Shown in pieces: positions 37,451 through 51,067 of a DNA stretch of 64,000 bases; the first letter of the stretch is position 1; each line of letters begins with the position of its first letter. The translations under genes and the position numbers were made by a program. The stretch is from Helopsaltes ochotensis (taxonomy: Eukaryota > Chordata > Aves > Passeriformes > Locustellidae). The stretch spans positions 854,906 through 918,905 of the forward strand of contig VXBM01000136.1 in NCBI GenBank assembly GCA_013400155.1, given 5' to 3'. The notes under the pieces are model-generated. The model did not search any database, had not been told where the DNA came from, and saw nothing but the letters and a program-made list of their open reading frames with translations.

Positions 37451-40400
37451 ATGGAAATGTTGTAGAACTAAGTTGTTTGGTTATGTGCAATCAGTGTAAG
37501 TTTACAGTGGAGGGGAAAACCCCATGAGCTAAATTATTGTGAACTTTATGTTTCAACACCAAAAGTCTTCAATTTAAAATGAAATCCATATTTTACTGAA
37601 AATATGAGGTTCCTTCAGCAGCTTCTTTGTTAAGATACAACCTATGAAGGCTTGTAATACTGAAAATTGAAAATAATAATAATTACAGCTATGAAGTGGG
37701 AAATTCTGCATTTAATGTGATTATATCAATATCTGTCACTTCTTTCTAAGCCAACCATGACACGTCTTTCTATAGTTTTCCAATGAAAGCACTCATCTTT
37801 GTGCTGGTACGTAATCTGGCATTTCTCTGGAAATTGTTCTCTCATTTCTCTCTCATTGTTCTCTGGATAATGAGTTGGGGGTTTTTTGGGGTTTTTTTCT
37901 AAATGTAGTTATTCCTTGTCCATCAGAAATAGTTTAGTTAAATACACACTGAGTTGGAGCTATGATGCTCAGTATTTTTCACTGAATAGCATTACATGAA
38001 CATTTTCATAGCTCAACCTTTGATCTTTTATAGCCATCTTAAAGTCAAAAGAGAAGCATGGAAGAGAAAAGTACAGCTAATTTACTAACTGCTGACAAAG
38101 TATCCAGATATGCAGAGAATGGGAGTTGCTTCAGGAAGGGAGAATTTCCATTTTTACAGTGTGTTTCCAGGGCCACTGCTTCTGCCGTCTTCCCCTTCCC
38201 TTAGTCACTTTGATTTAAAGGAGCTTAAGTATATCCATGATTGCTTTGAGCCCTACTTCAGCTCACATCAAAGTGTATGGAAAAACTGGCAATTAACTTT
38301 AAGGCTGTAGGATCATGACCTTGCTTCTAAGATCAGAAGTAGGATCAGAAGTAGCAAGTTAGGCAATGTTACACTTCAGGACATTAGCACCTATAAAGCC
38401 AGTATATTTCAGTGCTTGTATTCAGCTCTGAGGGAAACTGGTCACTGATTTTAAATGTCACAGTACATTTTTCAGATTTTAAGTCATTTTTACATTTTTT
38501 TCTAAAGCCATTTGAGAATTTTGTGCCAGGAAGTTTTAGTATGGTACTTTTCCCATCAGAAAAAAAACAAAAAATGTAATCCCATTTTGCAATGCATATT
38601 TCATATTTGTAAAAGTACTTTTTTGTTAAAACACTTAAATTTCATTTGAGGGATCAGTCTAAAATTCTGTTGACCAGGCAACTCTGACTGTTGCTTAAGA
38701 GCCATTAAGAATGTGTCTAGAGGTCAGCTTAGTCTGTGCTGGCATGTGCATGTCAGCTGCTGCCTTATCTAACTGCAGTTAGGAAGGTACATCTTCGTTC
38801 TCCCAGCCCATTAGGTTGACCCTACAAAATTTTTGTGCTATAGGGCTGGTTGGTGAGGTGCATTAAGGTGAATACATTTCAGCTGAAGAGCATGGTCTGT
38901 CTAAGGTGATGAGTGGGAGCTGACCATCGGAACTGCTTTTGCCAAGGACAGCTCTGCTGCCCCAGGTGCACAGTGTGTAATGTCTTGCCAGTCCCATAAA
39001 TAGTATCCTGGCAGTGTCCATTTTACTCATTCAAAAAGGAGTTTGTAATCCAAGATGACACTGTGGCACTTTGTGTTCGAGACTGGCAGGTGTTTTACCT
39101 GAAAGATAAATTCAATGACAGTCTCTTCCCATGGGAATTGTCATGAGCGGACTCATGACCATTTCTGTGCAAGAGTCAGAGCTTCAAGAGTTAGATGCTG
39201 CATTTTCAAACATTTACACTGCTATCTTGAGGACAAGCTGCTTTTACTGGAGGAGGTGCAACACCACTTGAAAAGTATTGGTTTCTGTAGGGACGTGCAG
39301 TGCTAACATCAAAAAGTCCCTCACTTGGGCTTGATGTGCTTTTCATTAAAGCTCCTTGGAGGTCAAACGGTGCCAGACAGGGTCCCAGAGGCACAGAGCA
39401 GAGAACAGAAGAACTCTATGAAGTTTACATGACACAGAAACACTTTCTGCATATGGCTTTGCACAGAATACTCACTTTGAAATATTTTTCCTTACATAAA
39501 AATCCCTGTTTTGTTGGTTTTTTTTTCAAAGCGCAATCACTTCTGAGGAGTTATATGATTTATTGTTTGTCCTGTACATTTTCTTTGCTTTATAGAATAT
39601 TTAATTAGTAAAGGTCCTTCTGTTTCTGAGCCTTTTGAAATAAGTTCAGGCTCTCTCTGACAGCTGCCATTTTTTATACCCTGATACCATTACCTGCAGC
39701 AAATATCTGCTGCTCAAGCTCGCTTTTCTCTGATCCTACTCAGTCACGAAAGGCAATGGTGGTCTCCCTGATTATTCCTTGCCTTCTATGCTTTTTTTTT
39801 TTTTTTTAAGCCAGATGGTGTGTGCCGCATGTAATTTGTGTCAAAACCAGTTAAAACTGAACTGCTGCAGCACTTTTTTTGTATATGGTGGATGTCATCT
39901 CATAACAGTTGATGGATTTCACAACTGGTTTTGTTGTCGGACAGTAAGTGCGCGCTGAAAGAAGCACGTACTCCATCACAGAGACTCAATATGATCAGAC
40001 AGTTCTGTCTTATGCTATCTCTGTAAAAATAGTGTTTTCCTCAGTATAGTTAGCATTACTTTCTTCCCATAATCCCAACACAGAATATGTTTGTGAGAGT
40101 TGGAGGGAGGTGCTACTTCTCTCCCCTTCTGGCACCTCAGTAGATGTTGAGAATCTGCATTGTCATCTGGTTAGCAACAGCACCGGCATAAAACAGATTT
40201 GGTTTTTTGGACAAAATCTATAAAATTAGACTTTGTTTTCATTAAATCTGTTATTTGGGTTTGCAGCATGATGGATGACGACTAATTCCAGTGCAGCTGA
40301 AAAGATGGTTTTAAAAGACAGTGAACCACAACAAAGGCAAAAGCTTGTGTGGAAGACATGGTTGGCTTTGTGGCAGGAGTTGCGTAAAGGAACAGTATAT

Positions 40401-42494
40401 TCATGCATGACAACATCCTTTTCAGAGGGAAAAGGCAGGAAGATTAAATAGAGTGGATGTTACAACATGTGTTTAAAGTACAAAAGTAGGCTTCTTGCCT
40501 CAGTAACATATACTTTGATGAGAAGAATTTGAGATCATTACAGACGATAGAAGGTGAAATGTTCATGGCAGAGACTACAAAGCAGCGACATTTCTTTTGC
40601 AGGTGCTTGAGCGTCAGTGTTTATTAGTCACACATCACAGGAAAATCCATTTTGGTAATGTAAATAACTGGTTGTACGTTCACAAAAGCAGAGTAAAGTT
40701 ATAAAATCAAGATGTTGGTTGTAGAATTGTTCTGTGGTACATCTAACATTTTTTCCGGTCTGAATGGAGGTACTGGTGTTTTTTTAGTTTCAGTCTTACA
40801 TTACTTAATTAGATGAAACACGTTGCAGTTTTTTTGTGCAGTTACATCATCTCAATCGTATAAAAAATTAAGAACCCAAGGACTTGTATTGATGGTTAAA
40901 ACAAGTTTTTCTACTAGTATATGTGTGATAGATGAGTGTGGTATATTAAATTAATTGGTCTTGCAAGGTGCTAATCATTTCTTCTCTTTGATTATCAGAA
41001 GAGTACCTTTCTTTCCTGCCTAATCTGTTTGCAGAAAAAAAAAAGTATGCATCCAGTTGTATCTGTTCTGTGCAGTTAGCTGCAGAAGTTGTAATAGGAT
41101 TAAAAACCCCACATATGTGACCCAATGTGTATCACTTGTGGAATAGACTGGAATCCTTCAGGACAGCATGGCAGGCTCTGATATCCTTATCCTTATAAAA
41201 CTTATTATCCAAAAAAGGTGTGTTATCACCCTGAAAGAGAAAAAGAAATTCACAGTATTCATTGGTCAGCAATGTTTATGAAAATAGGACCTTGAACAGT
41301 CAGTGTGTGTTTGACCTTTTGACTTCCAGAGAATTCCTGGCAGCTTTGTACAACCAAAGGATTGTTTACGCTGGGTGTACGAGGCATTCTGAGATTGAGC
41401 TGTGATACCGAGAAATACCAGGAGTTTCTACGTAAATGATTCAGATTAAATGAAGGAACAAAATGCCAAAATTGACTTCAATGTCTACGTAAAATTTGTA
41501 GCACACTCCTTCAGGTATCTACATCTGCATCCAACTGGCAGAACTTATGGGTACCTTTTGCAGACAGCTACATTTACCTGCATATATTTTTATAAAGTAA
41601 ATATATTAAAAAATGTATATCTATATATACATACACATATATTTATTTCAGTAATTGAATTTAAAACCTTTGTGAGGGATGAAATTAGATCTTGCTTCCA
41701 AAAAAATCTGTTTTTAAGTCTTACAGCTTTGTTATGGTAGTATGTTTTATGTTACATGAATTACGCTCTTTAATGTGAATATCTGGAAGATACATTCACC
41801 ATCGGATTTAACTTGCATTTTGGAATGTCCACAGAAAAAGGATCAGCAGAGCAGTAATAAAAAACAGGCATTTAGTAATTTTTTTTCTGACACATCTGTG
41901 AGCAGTAAAGAGACACAGGGTTTTACCAGCCCTGAACATTCAATCATAAGTGAAACTTTACAACTGCAGTAACAACAGCTCTGTGAAAACATTCACTGGA
42001 TTGCCACAAACTCTCTACTTACTACTGAAATCCTTAGATAAATATTGAATGAAATTTCTTATTGCAAGGCATGGCAAAGGAAAACAAACACACTTTCATA
42101 TCCACTTTTTTCGCCTCCAAGGTACATCAGGTGACACGGAGGCACGTTAATTGAAGTTGATTTTTAAAGTCTTAATTTCCAGGCTCTGAGTTGCTACAGG
42201 TGTATCTCTCTTGTGGTTACTAGGAGTGAAGGACTGAGGTTGTCAACATAGCAAAAGAAAACATCATGAATACACAAAATCTGTGTATGTGGCCACATAC
42301 AACTTCTGTATTTTTCTCTTTAGTTTAGCATCTCACTAACACTGACAAGTTAATTTAAAAATTGGAGTCTGTTTTGTGTTTTGACAGTATTAGAAAAGGA
42401 TGTTTATAAGAGAGGCTTTAAAAGATGCAGACATTCCCTCAGTTTGTAAAGCTTCAGCTCTGCATGTCTAGGTAAACAAGGTTTTTGCTTCAGG
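37451..42494 (+). other. KCNQ1: KCNQ1 last intron, part 3: no recognised gene
   Basis: AT-rich intron. It contains a perfect 12-bp tandem pair GATCAGAAGTAG at 38331-38354, a T tract at 39792-39807 and a TA/CA-rich stretch near 41615-41650. No open frame is recognisable. Confidence 0.7.
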
Positions 42495-42575
42495 GAACCA
42501 CAGGATCATTTAGGGTTGGAAAAGACCTTTAAGATCATCTAGTCCAATCATTAACCTAGCACAGCCAAGTCTACC
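42495..42575 (-). repeat. CR1 LINE 3' end, short fragment
   Basis: The reverse complement of a CR1 terminus: AGGATCATTTAGGGTTGGAA, AAGACCTTTAAGATCATCTA, GTCCAATCATTAACCTAGCA, then CAGCCAAGTC. The wording is that of a different CR1 subfamily from the copies at 12375 and 50302 (AAAAGACCTTTAAGATCAT rather than AGGGACCTT). Only about 80 bp remain. Confidence 0.88.
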
Positions 42576-45500
42576 ATGAGGAATGCCGTCTTATTTATCT
42601 TGCTGTGGATTTTATTTTCTGTTTGGTTTGGGTTTTTTTTCTGTTTAATCACATCTTCTGAAAATATTTTCACCATTTCAGAATTGCAGTAAATTTTTGT
42701 CTGACACGGGATGAAAATAACACTACAAAAAGAAAAACATGTACTGAAATACATATATGAAAAGGTATCCTGTTCTATTAGTTGTATTAATACCATCTGA
42801 ACCTGCAGAACTGAATCCAAAGTGACTATCTGTGAAACAGTTTCTGTATTCTTCTACTTTTGTCCTTAAGAAAGCCAAAGTATAAGAAAATTGCCAGATG
42901 TTGATGCTGTGCCCAGAACACTTGAATTTGCTTAATGACAGGAAAATCAGATATGCGCATCAGCAATCGGTCAGATGGCAGCACAGTTCACTCTTTTTAC
43001 CAGTGAGACACACTGCAGTGAGTGTCTTTTATGGAAAGACCTTTGGACACCAAAGGGAGTTCACCAAAGTGTGGGAATTCCAGGTGAACAGGATGTTAAC
43101 ATAGGTACTGCTAGGCTGGAAACAAGTCGTACAATGGCAGAAAATACAGCCAAAAATAGGCAATAAATGTCATTCTGTGCATTAGGGCCTGGATTTCCAA
43201 AGACATCTAAAGGGCTTGGCTTGTTAATGGCCTCTGAGAGCAGAAGCGTGTATGAGAGACAGGGATCCGAGCACCACCTCACAGGCTGTGATGAGATCTG
43301 TGCTTTGCACTGGAAGTGCCACTTCAAAATGAAACATGGATCACACCATTCACCCTTCCCTAGCACTCAAAGAGAGCCTCTGGCACACATCCACCTTGGG
43401 CAAGCCTGGGCAGGTTGCAGTGGAGAGAACTCTGTTTTCTGGCCCATTAGCTGATAGCTGCAGTTCAAAGGGGTCGCATTTGTTCCACGGCCAGCATCAT
43501 GGAACCCATGTGGTACATCAGGTCCATCTGCTGCTCACTTTCTGAAGTGAAGTTGCTTGTAGGAAAGTTAAAACTTGAAGAGTAGTGAGTGCTACAAAAA
43601 ATGTTAGCCTGCTTTCTGAGGGAAGAGTACCTCAAGAAGGGGTTCTTCATTATCTCTGGGTACTTCTTAAGCTCCAGGCTTGGAACATCAGCACTGCATA
43701 CCTTGACATCAGGAAAAGATGTGCATGCTAGAACTGAATTAGGCTGACGTGTTTTCTGCATTTAGCAGAAAGTGCGGCAAAGTGGGCCAAAACCTATACA
43801 TGTGCTTGAGGGCAGTGCATTCTCAAAAATAAGTATAGATTTTTGTGAGTGCATTGCCCAAAGCTCTCTGTCATTCACAAAACCATTCACAATAACAGGC
43901 TCAATATTTATGATAACAGCAAGAGCAGGGGTAGTAAGGGTTGACTGACCCAGATGTCACCAATGAATGAGCAAAGCCCAGCGAAGAGGTTGGGCTTGTT
44001 GCGATCTTCTCGCCCAAGGTATGCTTTGGTTCTTTGATTTCTGCCCTCTTTGCCTTCCACACCAGCCACTAGTTTTCACATCTTGCCTTTTCTTAGAAAA
44101 TGTGATTTTTCAGGGCTCTGGAATAAGTGAATTGCAGAGCCTGTATTTCTTTGGCATCCTGCCTATCTGTAGCATACAGTTAGCAGCCCTAGATCAGGTT
44201 CCCAGTGCAGGCTCACCTGCCTTCTGGGTTGTTCCTGCTCATCCTGCACTCAAAAAATGTAGCAATCAATTGGATAAAATCTTGTTTTGAAAAGCAATTT
44301 TGTATTAAAGGAATATGAAGACCCTAAAGTGAGGTTATGGTTCATTTAGTCTGGATGAAGACAGCAACTCTATAATGTATTTTTGTTAACATTTCCATAT
44401 TAAGTCTGTCAGAGTATCAGGCTAATTATGAAGATTTGTAAGCAATTAGGTGGTGATGACAGAATAAGTAAAATGTTGACTGAACTTGTCTGGTCAGTTA
44501 GAGGGAGGGATGAACCCTTCTGTTTGGTTTCCAGGTAGGTCAGAGAGAAGTAATTGTTGTGTTGCTCAAATTAGAAACCAGAACAGTTGTTTTGGTGTGT
44601 TTAACCTCAGCCACACGCAGCACATCCCCACAGTAACCTCCCCATTTGCTTATGAATAATACCTCATCAAAGAGCCAACTGGCCACCATTTTATTCTGAA
44701 TTCTAAAACACAGCATAAAATTAGTAACATCAAAGAGACCACTCAAGAAACTAAGGCTGGCCCTACCTACCGCATGCAGAGGTTATGTCTCTGTTAAGTC
44801 TAGCTTCAGGTGGCAATGCTGAGTTTGCTCCAGAGAGGCTGCCTCAGCTCACAGTTTCTCTGACCAGTATAATCCTTAATTCTGAAAGATTTTTAATTTA
44901 CCTGAGTGATTTTTGCATGTTATTAAAAAATTATTTTTTTTACTGATATCTTAGCTTGACGCTATTCACATTCTTGTTTAAAATGGAAAAAATGAACATT
45001 ATTCTGTACTTTTAGCATTGATGTTTTATCTTCTTACAGAAGACCCTGCTGTGCAGTGCGCCAAGCATATCTTGACTCTCTAGAAGGATGACCTCCCTTT
45101 TCTTCATTTTGCCTGTCTGTGCAACCAAGAAAACAACACTTTCCTTACTAAGACAAAAGCTAAATGCTTTCTCCTGTTCATTCTTTTTAATCTAGCTTTA
45201 AAACTATATCACTGCATTCAGCAGCAGCTCAGAATTTCTAAAGGTAGAGGCATTTTTCATCATGATAATAGTGAAGAATACTTTCGTAATGTGTGAGTGA
45301 GTTTTATTTTTAGATTAAGAGTAAATGGATACTGGCATCTATTAGATGAATACAAAAATGAAAGAGACAAAATATTTTGTAGCGCTGCACCTACATTTGG
45401 CAATTGTAAGATGCAAAGAAACTTCCCAGCTGATGTGTAACTCTCATGAAGTCCTGGCTGGTTTTAGACTTCCCTGTAGATTTGACAGTGAGAGCTCTAG

Positions 45501-46949
45501 GAAGATTCAGAGATACTCAGTGCATATTCTCCAAAAATTTTTAGAAAAACAAGAAATTATTAGAAGTCAGTGGCAAAAAGAAATACAGTGACAGTGCAAG
45601 GGAACTCCTTTAGGCTACATGGATGTTAAAAGGCACAAGAAACCGTATTTTAGGAACTTGGACTTTAATGATGTGTGACCAAGCTATGGTCAAGCCCTAA
45701 TCAGTCAGATGTCACTGGCAAAACTCCTGTTTAATTCAACTGCTTAAAATAGATCTTAAAGCTGAGCATATAAAAATTCAGGCATATTTTGGAAAAGCAC
45801 TATAATGTACTTTATATTAAGTACTATGTATTTACTGATCTATCAGTGTTTCAGATCTCTCCCAAAATAAGTATTTTGTATGTACCTTGGTGTCCCCAGA
45901 AACAAGAAAATCATAAAACCACCTGATAGGTGTGTTAAAGTCACATCGTTTTTCCCTGGTGTGGGCATTTCTAGATTCCCTTGCCAACTCAGTTTGCTAT
46001 TTGGTTTTAGTATTTCTCCATGACCAAGATTTTTGGGTTCAGCAAACACAAAAAAGGGAGAAATCTCTGTCAAAGTATACAGGTACACCAGCTTTACCCC
46101 GTCATCTCTGGAACATTCTTCTAGCCCAACTGGTAACTTGGGAAAGAAAAGACTCCAAGGAGAAGGTTCAGACCCAGTGGTCTCCCAGCCTTTGGTGTGG
46201 ACCTGAGATCTAAACCCATATGACACAATTTTTGCTACTTTTCTGGATTTTTGAATTTAAAATAAGGTTTTTATAGAAGGGAACTTGCTTGCTTTTTTAC
46301 CTGGAAATCCTGCCAGCTTCCCCTACCAAAATTTTAAGGTAGGATGAAATGCCAGAAGACTATGCCAGACACCAAACCAGTGCTTTTAAGTCTATGAAGG
46401 AAAAAATGAAAGGCCTCTGGCTTGAATGGAGAGAACTAGGGGGGAAAAAAGAGAGATGGTAGATTTACAATTCAGCCCTGTGTATGTGACCTAAATATAG
46501 ACAAGCATTTCATAGTTCCTTTTTTGAACCCCATGAAATTTTGAAAGTACTGAAGTATTGAAGTGGATTTTTTTTTTTCATGTGCCTGAGTTTAGCCCAT
46601 CCCTTTTTGTATGCCAAGCCTGCCTGGAGGAGAGCTGCCACCTTGAAGAGGATGCTTGGCCAATCCAGTCCCCACCCCATTACTGAGAGCTGTCATTTCA
46701 CCCAGAGGCCATAATTGCAGGAAATAAAATCAACAGGAATATTACACTAGTGTGTGTACATACCAGTCCTCTAAGTGACTTATTTATAGTCTGTGCTGTA
46801 ACGTCTATTCATTAAAATCTCACAGAAGTCGTCATCCCCTGGCCCTTAAACTGTAGAATTCTGTTTAATACCCTCTTGCTCAGAGATCAGCAGCTCTCTG
46901 GACCCCGTTACACAATACAAGTTATGACAAAAACTCAGCCTCCAGCTCC
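42576..46949 (+). other. KCNQ1: KCNQ1 last intron, part 4: no recognised gene
   Basis: Unique sequence with several open frames of 90-130 codons on both strands (for example 43465-43761 and 45843-46226 on the minus strand). They overlap one another on opposite strands, lack recognisable motifs and have no splice-linked partners, so I treat them as chance. Confidence 0.65.
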
Positions 46950-47213
46950 CGTCGCTTGAGCTTTGGCCTTGCAAGTTCCGCCAGCATCGCTGCTGGGGCC
47001 GGGGCACAGCTCGGGGGCACTGTTTGTTTTCCATGGAAGAGAATCCCGTAGCATTCCCCGCAGCGGGCTGAGCCAGGGCAGTGGCGGTTGTTGGCGGAGC
47101 TGGGGCGTCGTCAGCCAAAGCACGTCATACATCACTGTCCTCGCTCACAGGCAGGGAACGTGAGCGGCGAAGGGGAAGGGATTTGCAAAAGCTGTGCTTG
47201 ATTTTGGGGAGCG
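46950..47213. promoter_or_regulatory. CpG-dense patch, candidate intronic promoter or enhancer
   Basis: I count 19 CpG dinucleotides in 264 bp, in a G+C-rich block bordered on both sides by AT-rich sequence with almost no CpG. By eye the observed/expected CpG ratio is about 0.8, CpG-island-like, although the block is short. It holds CRE half-site-like motifs (GCGTCGTCAG, CACGTCAT) and several GGCGG cores. Such patches in introns are usually unmethylated promoters or enhancers. A minus-strand frame starts inside it (ATG at 47118, 90 codons) but is of low complexity and unrecognised. No repeat origin is apparent to me. Confidence 0.5.
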
Positions 47214-47293
47214 GTGCTCTAAAGAAAGTGAAATAGCAGGATTTTGGAATGGCTGGGAAGACAGAAAGGCATAAATGGTGCTTGGTATTGGGT

Positions 47294-47334
47294 TTTAAAT
47301 TATTCAAGCAAGGGCTTTAAATTATTCAAGCAAG
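47294..47334. repeat. 19-bp perfect tandem pair
   Basis: TTTAAATTATTCAAGCAAG occurs at 47294-47312 and again at 47316-47334, identical, with period 22. It lies 80 bp beyond the CpG-dense patch. Confidence 0.92.
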
Positions 47335-50301
47335 TAGCTGTCGTGTGTCAGGCAGGTACTGAGAGGTATTTAAATTCTGTTGTAGTCAGTGGGAGTGGAA
47401 CCCTTAAATACCTTTCAGGGGTTAATGTCAGAGTTCAAGAGAAGGATTTCAGAGATATTGAACTTCACCTCTGGAGAGCAAATGAGTTGGAAGGTTTTTT
47501 CTCAAGGTCGAATTGAAAGAGGTGCCTCTTCAGTCAGGCATCCAGCCACGCACCTGTACCTGGCACCTGCCAAATCTGCACAGTCAGCTAGTTGCTAATG
47601 GCCACTGGGCTGGTGCTCCCTCTTGGAATTCCAAACTGGAGGTTCTCTCAGGAATTTGCAGATATGTGACACCATGAAATGCCATCCCCTGCCTTTCCTT
47701 GAAAGAGTAGCACACACAAAAGTTTGTAGGGAGAGAGGTTGGTTTTGGTTTTGTCAGTTTTTTGTGAAAGCAAGCCAAAATTTTATGTGTAGGGAGAGGT
47801 TTTCCATGACTCTCAGTTTATTAAAAAAATCTTTCTTAGTTTTTTGGTACCAATGACAAGTCCTACATTTCAAGTAGGACAAAAATATCTCTAATGTTAT
47901 CTCTGTGGTTCCCTCTTCTTTTAGTTATAATCCACACTAGAGGATTCTTGCAAGGTTTTTCAAGCTTCTAAATGCCCACAAGAGTTGCTATTAACTTACC
48001 ACAATGTTCTGCCAGCCATCTGTTGTGGTTTATATCATTAAATATCAGTAGGGGCTATGTATTACAGAACAGGGAGAAAAGCTCTGACATAATAGAAGTT
48101 GTCTCCCAGAGGAAACGGTGGAGAGCCAGAGGCTACATCATTTTGGACATTTAAAGCAGCTCAGACTGAAGTGTAGGAGCTTGTACTGCAGGGCATTTTT
48201 GCAACCCTCTCTGTGCAGCCACAGAGGTTTAAAGCCTTCCTGGCTCTTAGCGGGCAGAAATCAGGATAAAGTCTGTAGATCTTTTAGAGTAAGTTACCTC
48301 TTTCTAACTGTAGAGCAAAATATTTTCCCATAATGAATTTGCATTGCAAATGAAACTGCTTGAAATATGTGTCTCCAGAAGAAGTAGAAAGAATATACCT
48401 TATATGTATTTGCATTTCAATAGCACCTGAAATGTGTTGCAGGTCTTCTGTTTGCATCTGGCTGTCTTGGATAATCAGAAACCCAATACCCAGAGGAATT
48501 GCTTTTTAAGGGAACAGTTCACAGCTGGGTCATGAGATTATAGCAGAGTTCACAGAGTCTGACTGATGGAAGAATTGCAGACAGTTTGGGCTCGTGGAGT
48601 AGCTCTGCATGTTTATATCTCTGCATGGTCTGGTTTTATCTGCTTTATCCAAAGGAAGAACATACTGAAGGTTTTCTCCTAAATAGCCTTAGCATCTGAC
48701 TTGGCAAATGCCACTTTATTTCTTCCACTGCAGTACATATGCAGCTTCTCTGCTGTCTGTCCTGTCTTTCCCAACTTCTCCAACTGCAACAGGCATGACG
48801 GGGAAAAAACAATTAACAGCAAAGTAGTGTACAAAATACCCTTAGCAGCTTGCAGTTAACCTCCAGTTATTCACCAGTCCAGACTTCTGTGTTCAGCTGT
48901 GACAGTGTCCTGTGGGTACAAAGGAATCGCCAAACATGCACAAAGAATGATTAAGGTGATAGCCTAAAAAAAAATTATGCTTCTCCAATTCATTGCAATT
49001 CCTAAGGATGTGTTGAGACAAGGAACCATGGATTGCCAGTGGGCATGTTCGTATACAAAGATACCAAGTATTTTGTTCCGACATGCCTAAGCTCATACTG
49101 ACATATTTAAATCCAGTGAGTGTGGTCTGTGTTCAATACACATGGTATTTCAAATTCAGAAATATTTTAGTTTGCTTATTGTTGGTATGGCTTTTTTTTG
49201 TTTGTTTATAAAAGTAACCAGAAACAAGAGAGAGTCCAGACTTTCAGTCCGAATACTATGTATCCCATTGCAAATCATGTCATGGCTTGTTTTTTGTGAA
49301 GAGAGTGTTTCTAGAAGAAATAGCCAAAAAATGGCAATTTCATTTACTAACATTTGGCCAAAATACATAAAAGTCCTTTAAAAAGATAAAATAATTTAAA
49401 ATATTAGCCTTCTATTTGATTTTTAGCAACTGACATTTGATTATTTGGTGCCCAGTGTACTCAGAAATGCTCTAGAATACCAGTTTCTAAGACTTTCCTC
49501 AACATGGCAGGAAAAATTATACAGTGTACAGATAAGCTCAAAAAATGCTGTGCTTCATCTGTGGGTATAATCCATTACTACTTACCCGTCTTTATTTTGT
49601 TCCTGTACTTGGTTACTTCACAGATTCCTTTACTTTTTCCTCATTAGTACCCAGAAACACATCCTTTATGAATGTCACCAGTGTTCTTTGTTATCAAACA
49701 CAGATGTGAAGAAACCACTGAGATTTTGATATTTTTTCAGCCATTGGAAATTTCTTTGTTGTTCTCTTTGGTCCTGCTCCAACACTGTAGGAGTTGGTGA
49801 TTGTCTCTCCACCAACTTCCATGGGATTTGAACCTTGCCTTTAATAGATCCACTAAATTAATTTTATTTTCAACTTTCAAGTATGTCTCAAATTTATTTT
49901 ATAATTAATTACGTCTTGCTATTCGGCCTTCATGGATTTTATATATTTTTGAATACTGTCTTTATTCCATCAGTTGCTTCTTGTAAAATTTAAACCCTGT
50001 TGCAGCCCTTTACCCATGCACTAACTCTCCTGCTCTCTCACACTCTTTTTCAGAATTCTGTTTTTACTCCTAATAAACTACTTACGGTCTCTTCTCATGG
50101 GGGTCTGGTTTTAGGTTTCACTCTCCAAAAGTATGTATGCTCCTCCCAAGCCAACTCCACCACCTCTTTCAGCTTCAACAAAACTTGTCTGCTGTGTCTC
50201 TTTGTCAGTACACATTGCAAATTTCTCTCATAAAAATAGATTTCATTTAATCAAATCAGGCTGTGTATTCGCAACCATTTCTGACAGTGAACTTTTCATA
50301 T
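47335..50301 (+). other. KCNQ1: KCNQ1 last intron, part 5: no recognised gene
   Basis: AT-rich intron with no element I can name and no credible open frame. Confidence 0.7.
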
Positions 50302-50894
50302 AATCACAAAATAACAGAATGACCAGGGTTGGAAGGGACCTTAAAGGTCATCCAGTTCTAACACCCCGGGATGAGCAGGAACACCTCCCACTATCCCAGG
50401 TTGCTCAGAGCCCCATCCAGCCTGGCCTCAAACACTGCCAGGGATGGGGCATCCACAGTTTCTCTGGGCAACCTGTGCCAGCGCCTCACAGTGAACAATT
50501 CCTCCCTAATATCTGATCTAAACCTCCTCTCTTTCAGTTTGAAGCCATTAGCCCCGTCTTGGTGCTACATGCCCTTATAAATTGTCCCTCTCAATAGGGA
50601 CTTTCCTGTAGGCTCCCTTCAGGTACTGGAGGGCCACAATTAGGTCTTCCCAAAGCCTTTTCTCCTCCAGGCTGAACAATTCCAACTCTCTCAGCCTTTT
50701 GTCACATGAAAAGTTCTCCATCCGTCTGATCATCATGGTGGGCCTGCTGTGGACTCACTCCAACAGGTCCCTGTCCTTCCTGTGCTGGGACCCCAGAGCT
50801 GGGTGCAGCACTGCAGGTGGGTCTCACCGGGGCACAGCAGAGGGACAGCATCACCTCCCTTGACCTGCTGGCCTGCTGCTTTACAGATGCACCT
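50302..50894 (-). repeat. CR1 LINE fragment, minus strand (about 590 bp)
   Basis: It starts with the reverse complement of the CR1 tail and terminus (ACAGAATGACCAGGGTTGGA, AGGGACCTTAAAGGTCATCC). It continues through the whole 3' UTR (GGGATGGGGCATCCACAGTT, TCTCTGGGCAACCTGTGCCA) and into the segment above it (TTTTCTCCTCCAGGCTGAAC, CTGTGCTGGGACCCCAGAGC). This is the least diverged and longest CR1 copy in the window. Short open frames on the + strand here are antisense CR1 and not genes. Confidence 0.94.
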
Positions 50895-51043
50895 CTCTGT
50901 TGTTCAAAAGCCAGACCTCAGCAGTGCCCAAGACCAAAAGCAGGGCAGGGGCAGAAGGGCTCTCTGCTGCTAACAGCAAGAAAAGGTTATCTCCCCCAAC
51001 TCATGTCATAGAATGTCACTTGTTCGTGTTAGGAGGGGTTGGC

Positions 51044-51067
51044 AAACTAACAAAACTTTGTTAGTTT
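51044..51067. repeat. Perfect 11-bp inverted repeat (hairpin)
   Basis: AAACTAACAAA and TTTGTTAGTTT are exact reverse complements separated by two bases. They are followed 8 bp later by 15 T (51076-51090). This resembles a hairpin plus T tract, but the stem is AT-rich and there is no transcription unit here, so no terminator is claimed. Confidence 0.8.

Noticed and set aside
42131..42155. AG|GTGACACGG as a candidate start of the last KCNQ1 exon
   Set aside because: The reading gives VTRRHVN and then a stop, unlike the expected helix D continuation, and the AG lacks a good pyrimidine tract.
43465..43761. A 98-codon minus-strand frame with a protein-like C-terminus (SEQQMDLMYHMGSMM)
   Set aside because: It looked like a possible exon, but I recognise no family and see no convincing acceptor and donor pair in phase around it. 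Left as chance.
46846..47118. A 90-codon minus-strand frame starting in the CpG-dense patch
   Set aside because: The N-terminus is Ala/Pro/Thr-rich because of base composition. There is no homology and no second exon. The CpG patch itself is reported instead.
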